Shown here: in pieces, positions 7,390-11,290 of the stretch
Position numbering within the stretch: position 1 is the stretch's first letter
How the letters are laid out: the number at the start of each line of letters is the position of its first letter
Assembly: GCA_049281195.1 (NCBI GenBank)
Contig: JBAPRR010000448.1
Coordinates: 1-11,290 of the forward strand
DNA length: 11,290 nt
Direction of reading: 5' to 3'
DNA from: JBAPRR01 sp049281195
GTDB taxonomy: Bacteria; Actinomycetota; Acidimicrobiia; Acidimicrobiales; CAVXTF01
Notes under the pieces: model-generated
Told to the model about the DNA's origin: nothing
Seen by the model: the letters and a program-made list of their open reading frames with translations, nothing else
Databases searched by the model: none
Position numbers and translations under genes: made by a program

Positions 7390-7734
7390 CTGTTGTCTCC
7401 AATTCGAAGGTTCCAAATCCGCAGTTGCGGAACCCGCCCGACCGCATGTGATGAGAAAGACATTCCCTGCGATTTGAATTGCTACACCTGGTGGTCGACG
7501 GCTCGTTCGATGATGCGGAGTCTTTACAGATCCTGATGCGTCCGGCTCTTTGTCATGCTCGCAATCCGATGCGGGATCGCGGACCATCTCGATCAGTCCG
7601 ATATGGAGTCAGCGAGTGATGTGTCGTTACCGGGGTAGGTGGCAACGACTCCCGAGCTTGAGATCGATCCGATTGAGAAGCAGCGGTGGGAGTCGACCGC
7701 GCTGAGCTGGCCTGGGAGTCCTCTGTCGCGCCCT
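7390..7734. other. Leader and upstream region of the peptidase gene
   Basis: No gene is supported here. The peptidase ribosome binding site is GGAG (complement of 7397-7400). Upstream is a nested dyad: GGTTCC (7409-7414) with GGAACC (7429-7434), enclosing the palindrome CCGCAGTTGCGG (7419-7430). A promoter for the peptidase should lie here, but no convincing hexamer pair is visible. Confidence 0.5.
7409..7434 (-). promoter_or_regulatory. Nested inverted repeat in the peptidase leader
   Basis: The outer arms GGTTCC/GGAACC are exact, and the inner 12-base sequence CCGCA-GT-TGCGG is a perfect inverted repeat. The inner right arm shares two bases with the outer one, so the stems compete in RNA. 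It ends about 20 bases before the start codon. It could be an operator or an RNA hairpin; nothing decides between them. Confidence 0.4.
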
Positions 7735-7941
7735 TCAACCGCTTCCGATAGTGGCGTAAGCGTGGATTGCCACGATGCGCTCGGCGGTCGAGCGGGACCT
7801 CAAAGGCATCCCGATCCCGATGGGCAGGTCACCATTTGGATCGAGCCAGCAGCCGAGGCACCTAACCTCCCAGAGCCCGTCGGTACGCCTATGCACGACT
7901 GGCTCGTGCCGAGTCCTGAGTGGCGCCTCTCCGAGTTGCAT
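7735..7941 (-). CDS. Small hypothetical protein with a CxxC motif
   Basis: This is a 68-residue cytoplasmic protein. It reads as a compact unit: HEPVVHRRTDGLWEVRCLGC (12-31), then LPIGIGMPLRSRSTAERIVA (39-58), then IHAYA. The CxxC (Cys28, Cys31) and nearby histidines could bind a metal, but a full zinc site is not evident. I recall similar short actinobacterial proteins with PIGIGMP and AERI..NH motifs, of unknown function. Support comes from a good ribosome binding site (GGAGG, five bases before ATG 7941) and plausible codon bias. The overlapping plus-strand frame (7639-8019) is probably its shadow. It stands alone, with no adjacent gene in the same transcription unit. Confidence 0.55.
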   Translation of the reverse strand: MQLGEAPLRTRHEPVVHRRTDGLWEVRCLGCWLDPNGDLPIGIGMPLRSRSTAERIVAIHAYATIGSG

Positions 7942-8121
7942 GTCCGCCTCCGGGCCGCGGGCAGGGGTTCTCGGTGCTCGGACCCAACCGTAGCGCCGGG
8001 ATCAAAATCATTGCAATGACGCTGACATCGCTGAAACCCTCGGCCTGGTCGTCGGGACTGCGGAATCGTTGGCCCATAACTGAACGGGCATTCCACACTA
8101 ATGCCATTGGTGGAGGGGGTT

Positions 8122-8445
8122 ATGAGCGGCGATGTTTCAAGTTTTAGTTCCGGATGGAACCAATCCGCCCGACGTCCGAATCGAAGGGATTGTCGTTGCG
8201 TTGTGATTATTCAGGCCACATTCGGGGAACGCCCCCGGGCATGTCGTCCGCAGTTATGCCAAGCGAACTCGTCATCTACCACTCGGCGGACGTCGGGGAT
8301 CATCCTGTCCACCACAACACCCTGCTCTGTCGGATCGGCAGCCAGACCTCTGTACGAGACATCCGATTGGGCGATGACGGACGGCCTCTGTGCCGGACCT
8401 GCGTTTTGCTGTCAGTCGGTAACTGACTCCGCGGTGACGCAGTGA
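8122..8445 (+). CDS. Doubtful ORF; possibly a frameshifted small gene
   Basis: Two overlapping plus-strand frames share this stretch. The one from ATG 8122 has a good ribosome binding site (GGAGG at 8112-8116) but a Ser/Thr/Arg-rich product of 107 residues with low third-position GC. The other, 8154-8426, has a poor start, but its second half (SELVIYHSADVGDHP, HHNTLLCRIG, DDGRPLCRTC) looks protein-like with GC-rich third positions. A gene whose start lies in the first frame and body in the second would need an indel. I do not recognise either product. Confidence 0.25.
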   Translation: MSGDVSSFSSGWNQSARRPNRRDCRCVVIIQATFGERPRACRPQLCQANSSSTTRRTSGIILSTTTPCSVGSAARPLYETSDWAMTDGLCAGPAFCCQSVTDSAVTQ

Positions 8446-8531
8446 CGTTGTTCGTGGCAGCGGAGTGATTGTCTGTAGCGTTGGTCGTAGTCCTGCTTGC
8501 GCCGATCTGGTTATTTCGAAGAGCCGTTCCA

Positions 8532-8573
8532 GTCGGGCTGCCGGGATTTGAGCCCGGGACACCTCATGACCCC
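8532..8573 (-). repeat. Degenerate tRNA-Pro 3'-half copy; candidate att site (left)
   Basis: The segment matches 10795-10834: the first 29 bases share 28, and after a 2-base insertion 10 of the next 11 match. On the minus strand it reads as a T-arm with stem CCGGG/CCCGG and an acceptor strand CAGCCCG. The T-loop starts with C instead of T, the CCA end is lost (ACT follows), and the anticodon arm has decayed. No 5' half is present, so it is not a working tRNA. It has the same orientation as the right copy. Confidence 0.6.
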
Positions 8574-8654
8574 GGGCCCGTCCGATCGTGAGGCACGGTT
8601 GATTGTCTGTGTCCGCGGGTCAGCCGCTTTTGCGCATGGGGTCTGGAGGGCCTT

Positions 8655-8700
8655 AGTGCTCCAACAGGGCGAGCATGAGTGCTCCAACAGGGCGAGCATG
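8655..8700. repeat. Perfect 23-bp tandem duplication
   Basis: Two identical 23-base units (8655-8677 and 8678-8700) lie head to tail. Each unit contains a 5-bp dyad TGCTC/GAGCA with a 9-base loop, which gives the array an iteron- or operator-like look. It may equally be a simple slippage duplication. Confidence 0.9.
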
Positions 8701-8884
8701 GCCGAGTTGCGCTGACATCGCGCTGACAAAGAGGGTCCCCGCAAAGCACCTACCTCGTTTGTACGGTGCCAGCGTGTTCGATCGAAGGATCCTTCCGTGG
8801 TTGATGTCCCACGACGAGCACGATCCGGACCTCCTCCAGGTTTGCTTGCGGTTAGTTGCCCGATCTTTTGGACGCGGGGCCCCT

Positions 8885-9355
8885 CTAAACCGTCGAAGTG
8901 TCCGACGGTTGATGACGACCGCGATCCCGGGCCTTGGCGAGCGCCGTGATCGCCTCACCACCGAACAGCTCGGGGTGTAGATAACGTCCGCGGTCCTCAT
9001 CCTTCTTGTCGACCTCGATGGGGATGCGATTTGCGTTCGCCCAGGCGTCTTGTCGGATGCCGGTGACCTGCCAAGAGACCTTCTGGTTGGCATTACCGCC
9101 CGCGATGCCGAACTGTCCGTTGACTATTTCCTTGGATACGTAGACGACGGTCGGTGCTCCGATGGCCGTCAGTTGATAGCGATAGTCGCGATTCAACGCC
9201 TCGAACCAATCAGGAAGATCAACCGTCGCCGTTCCCTCGGTGTCCAAGGTGACGTTCCCGTTGTAGACGTTCATCATGTCGGGGGACTCCACGAACGAGT
9301 GGTACAGGTACTTGCCCTCTGGATCGACAGGGTGGTCGATCTTGAACGAACCGCC
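8885..9355 (-). CDS. C-terminal domain of the GVYG-repeat surface protein, in the -1 frame
   Basis: This frame encodes 156 residues continuing the repeat protein after the frameshift at 9354-9358: GGSFKIDHPVDPEGKYLYHS, then FVESPDMMNVYNGNV, LPDWFEALNRDYRYQLT, VSWQVTGIRQDAWANANRIP and RGRYLHPELFGG. I recall this as a conserved domain at the C-terminus of many bacterial repeat or fibre-like extracellular proteins; its function is unknown. It has no plausible start of its own: the nearest GTG (9292) lies inside the conserved domain, in FVESPD. It is therefore part of the upstream gene, not an independent one. With one extra G, or a -1 ribosomal shift, the joined protein is 513 residues. A perfect 8-bp inverted repeat lies over the last codons. 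Confidence 0.8.
   Translation of the reverse strand, partial: GGSFKIDHPVDPEGKYLYHSFVESPDMMNVYNGNVTLDTEGTATVDLPDWFEALNRDYRYQLTAIGAPTVVYVSKEIVNGQFGIAGGNANQKVSWQVTGIRQDAWANANRIPIEVDKKDEDRGRYLHPELFGGEAITALAKARDRGRHQPSDTSTV
8888..8910 (-). terminator. Hairpin at the stop codon of the repeat-protein gene
   Basis: AACCGTCG (8888-8895) and CGACGGTT (8903-8910) are exact 8-base inverted repeats with a 7-base loop, ending directly before the TAG at 8885-8887. No T-run follows on the minus strand; GGGGCCCC comes next. It is a plausible factor-assisted or U-less terminator as found in GC-rich actinobacteria, but unproven. Confidence 0.4.
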
Positions 9356-10425
9356 CCCTTTGACAACGTGTTGCTCACCTCGGCGTTTCCATCCACTATC
9401 AGGGCAATGGAACTAGCGGAGGAGGCGTATACGCCGAAGCTGCCATTTCCGGTACCTGCCGAATAGCCGTAGACGCCAACGCCATCCTCGCCCGTGGCAT
9501 TGCCATATACGCCGTAGCCGAACACACCCGTGGAATTGCCATATACGCCGTAGCCATTGTCAGTCGTCCCGTACACGCCGTATCCGTTTTCAGAGCTGCC
9601 ATTGACGCCGTGACTGTAGTAATCCCCTGAGTCGTCGAGACCTGAGACTCCGGTTCCGGCGCCTGTGCCGTGAATGCCAGTGACACCAGTGCCGTTGGTG
9701 GAGCTTCCGTAGACGCCGTAGGCCCCACCGCTGCTCGTATCGTTGCCGTAGACGCCGTAGCCGTCATTGCCGGTGGAGTTCCCGAAGACACCGGTGCCTT
9801 CGCTCGTGGTCCCGTAGACGCCGCAGCCACTTCCGGAGCTGCCGTACACGCCGTGGCTGGCAGTATTTCCTGAGTAGTCAACCCCGGCCACACCACTTCC
9901 AGAGCCCGTGTTGTGAACGCCAGTGACACCGCCCCCGTTCGTGGATGTGCCGATGACTCCGGTGCCGTTGGTCGAGCTTCCGGTGACGCCAGCTCCGCCT
10001 CCGGTCCCAGTGCTCCCATCTACGCCCTCGATGGCGTTGTGGCCACTGGTGTCGCCGATGATGGTCCCGTAGATGCCTGTGCCGTTTGTCGAGGTTCCAT
10101 AAAGTCCGTAACCTCCACCACTACTGATGTCACTTCCGTAGAGCCCGCTGCTCGACGCCTCCTTCGTCTCGCCTTCTATCGCGGTGCCTTTCTTGTTGGT
10201 CACAGAGGTCGTAACGGTTGCTGTATTTGAGTCGCCGAGGAGAACCGCTGAGCCGTTGGCGGCCGATGCAGGTTCGGCTCCGGCCACGACGGTTGTTCCT
10301 ACTCCTGCTACTGCAACTCCGAGCAGCATCTTGCGTCGTCCTACTCGGTGAGTTGGTTGGTCGGCCGTGTCATTGTCATCCTGCGAGCCGTTGGAACGAA
10401 CAATGTCGTCGGGCACATTGGCCAC
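9274..10425 (-). CDS. Exported Gly-Val-Tyr-Gly repeat protein, N-terminal part, interrupted by frameshift
   Basis: From GTG 10425 the protein begins with a hydrophilic segment. A Tat-type signal follows: twin Arg30-Arg31 in VGRRKMLLG, then a hydrophobic stretch ending in EPASA at about 55. From about residue 91 to 322 it consists of short Gly-rich units of the form (Y/T)GVYG(N/S/T), typically 10-12 residues. This pattern suggests a repetitive beta-solenoid or fibre at the cell surface; that structure is inferred. A 67-residue block occurs twice with an 81-residue offset (9742-9942 and 9499-9699). The reading frame leaves the conserved C-terminal domain after Gly357 at a G5 tract and ends 26 nonsense residues later at 9274. 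Start choice: GTG 10425 follows GGAGG closely; GTG 10416 with AAAGG is a close alternative. A good promoter lies upstream. Confidence 0.8.
   Translation of the reverse strand: MANVPDDIVRSNGSQDDNDTADQPTHRVGRRKMLLGVAVAGVGTTVVAGAEPASAANGSAVLLGDSNTATVTTSVTNKKGTAIEGETKEASSSGLYGSDISSGGGYGLYGTSTNGTGIYGTIIGDTSGHNAIEGVDGSTGTGGGAGVTGSSTNGTGVIGTSTNGGGVTGVHNTGSGSGVAGVDYSGNTASHGVYGSSGSGCGVYGTTSEGTGVFGNSTGNDGYGVYGNDTSSGGAYGVYGSSTNGTGVTGIHGTGAGTGVSGLDDSGDYYSHGVNGSSENGYGVYGTTDNGYGVYGNSTGVFGYGVYGNATGEDGVGVYGYSAGTGNGSFGVYASSASSIALIVDGNAEVSNTLSKGAVRSRSTTLSIQRASTCTTRSWSPPT
9499..9942 (-). repeat. Internal duplication within the GVYG-repeat gene
   Basis: Two 201-base segments (9742-9942 and 9499-9699) encode 67-residue blocks that align without gaps, with 46 identities by my count. 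A younger duplication is visible in DNA: 9491-9519 and 9527-9555 match at 28 of 29 bases, with a period of 36 bases (12 codons). Confidence 0.8.
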
Positions 10426-10464
10426 CTTTCTCCTCCCCCAGCCCCCACCGGGCAAGGTGAGCAT

Positions 10465-10493
10465 TGGTTAGACCCGCACGGTTGCACTGTCAA
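10465..10493 (-). promoter_or_regulatory. Probable promoter of the repeat-protein gene
   Basis: On the minus strand a perfect -35 TTGACA (10488-10493) is followed, after 17 bases, by TAACCA (10465-10470), a weak -10. The start site would be near 10458, giving a leader of about 33 bases before GTG 10425. The -35 match and spacing are good; the -10 shares little with consensus. Confidence 0.5.
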
Positions 10494-10794
10494 ATGGTTT
10501 GTTCGATCGACGGATAAATCGCCTTGCCATCGCAATGGATCTGAAGTCACCCAAAAAGCAAGTGTTCTCACGAGCTCAAGCGCAGTGTTCCCGGTCAGAT
10601 CCCGAGCATTTCCCCGAGGAGATCTGCGGCACCTCGATCACGGGCTGGGAGCAAGTGCGCGTAGCGAACGAGCAGGCGCCCTGGAGTGACCAGCGAGCCT
10701 TCACCTATTACTCGTCGACCCGCCGTCGAGGAGCTCGCCAACGGTCCGGATCCTCATAAGAGGTGGTCCACCCAGTGGGCTCATGGGTATTTTG

Positions 10795-10840
10795 GTCGGG
10801 CTGCCGGGATTTGAACCCGGGACCTCTTGACCCCCAGTGA
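10795..10840 (-). repeat. tRNA-Pro(GGG) 3'-half copy; candidate att site (right)
   Basis: On the minus strand this reads as an anticodon loop CTGGGGG (anticodon GGG), stem half TCAAG, variable region AGGTC, a T-arm with CCGGG/CCCGG closing TTCAAAT, acceptor strand CAGCCCG and then A-CCA (to 10793). All these fit tRNA-Pro. The 5' side does not: the anticodon stem partner is CTTCA with a mismatch, and no D-arm or matching 5' acceptor CGGGCTG follows. It is therefore a fragment, not a complete tRNA gene. Together with 8532-8573 it bounds about 2.26 kb in direct orientation. Confidence 0.7.
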
Positions 10841-10962
10841 AGCTCCGTGCTCCATATCGGTGGTATCAGTTTATGCATGTAGGTGTTGACCTGCGCCTAT
10901 TCCACGCCATTTGACAATACGGCTGGTAGAGGCATGCGTCGTAAGATGGGATCTCAGTAGGG

Positions 10963-11289
10963 TTAGCTGGTGGCTAGCGCGGCTTCGATTTCGTCTCTGA
11001 GCGCTTCGAACGCCTGCGCCTGCGAGAGCTTGATCACCACGGCGTTCACGTCACGAGCTGCGTCGACGGTCTGACGTCCGAATCCCTTCTGATTCTCGAT
11101 GCCGCCGGCGATGGTGAATGCGATGAACCCGCGAACGAGATGTGACGGTGCTTTCCACCGAACAGCAGTGATCGAATGGACGGGGATTCGCTTCTCACCT
11201 GTTCCGACGGTCGTCCTGGCCATCGCTCCTTTCCGGCTGATGGTGACCATCCTCCCGTCGAAGCTGAGCGTGCCGTTGACTCCCTTGGC
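10963..11289 (-). CDS. DUF4429-like protein, 5' end beyond window
   Basis: The visible 108 residues start in mid-domain: AKGVNGTLSFDGRMVTISRK, then TTVGTGEKRIPVHSITAVRW, LVRGFIAFTIAGG, DAARDVNAVVI and FEALRDEIEAAL. This pattern matches the actinobacterial DUF4429 family, a PH-like beta fold of unknown function. Many relatives carry a short SHOCT helix pair afterwards, but this one ends about nine residues after the domain (EIEAALATS), so SHOCT is absent. ATG 11250 is internal to the domain. The frame stays open to the window edge, and the preceding KGVNG motif is the family's usual N-terminus, so the true start lies just outside. Downstream on the same strand is the tRNA-Pro fragment. Confidence 0.8.
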   Translation of the reverse strand, partial: AKGVNGTLSFDGRMVTISRKGAMARTTVGTGEKRIPVHSITAVRWKAPSHLVRGFIAFTIAGGIENQKGFGRQTVDAARDVNAVVIKLSQAQAFEALRDEIEAALATS

Positions 11290-11290
11290 T

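Larger units (their letters stand above)
8446..8884. other. Gene-free stretch with a tRNA-derived segment and tandem repeats
   Basis: No coding region is supported. It holds a degenerate tRNA-Pro 3' half (8532-8573), a perfect 23-bp tandem duplication (8655-8700) and a 9-bp direct repeat GCGCTGACA at 8709-8717 and 8720-8728 with an 11-base period. GGGGCCCC (8876-8883) lies just past the stop of the repeat-protein gene. Confidence 0.5.
10426..10962. other. Spacer with promoter and tRNA-Pro fragment; no convincing gene
   Basis: This stretch holds the promoter of the repeat-protein gene and a tRNA-Pro 3'-half copy. A plus-strand frame (10499-10759, 86 aa, with EEICGTSITGWEQVRVANEQ) has no ribosome binding site and resembles nothing I know. 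It may be a relic, but I do not call it a gene. Confidence 0.45.

Noticed and set aside
7390..7587. 66-residue N-terminal extension of the peptidase
   Set aside because: A well-spaced GGAG before ATG 7389 and a signal peptide starting there favour the shorter form; the extension would bury the signal peptide.
7639..8019. 126-residue plus-strand frame
   Set aside because: It covers the better supported 68-residue minus-strand gene and reads as Pro/Ser-rich shadow sequence.
9480..9900. Regular short DNA repeats that might suggest a CRISPR array
   Set aside because: The repeats are imperfect, codon-periodic and lie inside an open reading frame encoding Gly-Val-Tyr-Gly units; there are no unique spacers of fixed length and no cas genes.
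9399..10019. 206-residue minus-strand frame rich in Ala, Thr and Ser
   Set aside because: It is a frame-shifted reading of the GVYG repeats; the real frame has a signal peptide, promoter and regular repeats.
10499..10759. 86-residue plus-strand frame
   Set aside because: It has no ribosome binding site or recognisable motif, and overlaps the promoter of the divergent repeat-protein gene.
10793..10875. Complete tRNA-Pro gene
   Set aside because: The 3' half and CCA are excellent, but the anticodon stem has a mismatch and no D-arm or complementary 5' acceptor strand can be found.

Overview
The window looks like chromosomal DNA from a GC-rich Actinomycetota member, possibly an uncultured Acidimicrobiia-type lineage. 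The evidence is a GlgE/TreS maltosyl pathway cluster, a DUF4429-like protein, frequent GTG starts and high GC at third codon positions. The lineage is an inference from gene content; no rRNA or complete tRNA is present. The left half is ordinary chromosome and the right part (about 7.4-11 kb) looks accessory.

Layout. 1-1319 (-) is the 5' three quarters of trehalose synthase (treS), cut by the window edge. Two bases upstream lies glgE (1322-3433, -), the maltose-1-phosphate maltosyltransferase. Together they belong to the route trehalose -> maltose -> maltose-1-phosphate -> alpha-1,4-glucan; the maltokinase and branching enzyme are not in view. After a 484-base spacer comes a (-) operon of a classical SDR oxidoreductase (4675-5460) and a class I methyltransferase (3918-4658). 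Divergent from it is a MerR-type regulator (5608-6456, +) with a TPR-like C-terminal domain. The 147-base divergent region carries a perfect 7-10-7 inverted repeat and a second dyad that covers the regulator's ribosome binding site. The regulator also has a strong internal ribosome binding site and ATG exactly at its C-terminal domain, which recalls TipAL/TipAS.

Convergent with the regulator is a secreted glutamic peptidase of the eqolisin (G1/A4) family (6544-7389, -), with a palindromic leader. 7390-8884 is gene-poor. It holds a small Cys-containing protein (7735-7941, -), a doubtful ORF near 8122-8445, a 23-bp tandem repeat and a degenerate copy of a tRNA-Pro 3' half.

8885-10425 (-) encodes a Tat-type exported repeat protein made of Gly-Val-Tyr-Gly units, with a conserved C-terminal domain displaced by a -1 frameshift at a G5 tract. 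A second tRNA-Pro 3'-half copy (10795-10840) lies upstream of it. The two copies are direct repeats about 2.26 kb apart, and their shared block ends in the anticodon loop, as expected of a tRNA-type integration site. The window closes with the 3' part of a DUF4429-like gene (10963-11289, -).

The points most worth following are the tRNA-Pro-bounded mini-island carrying the frameshifted surface protein, and the two-product MerR regulator facing an SDR/methyltransferase operon.
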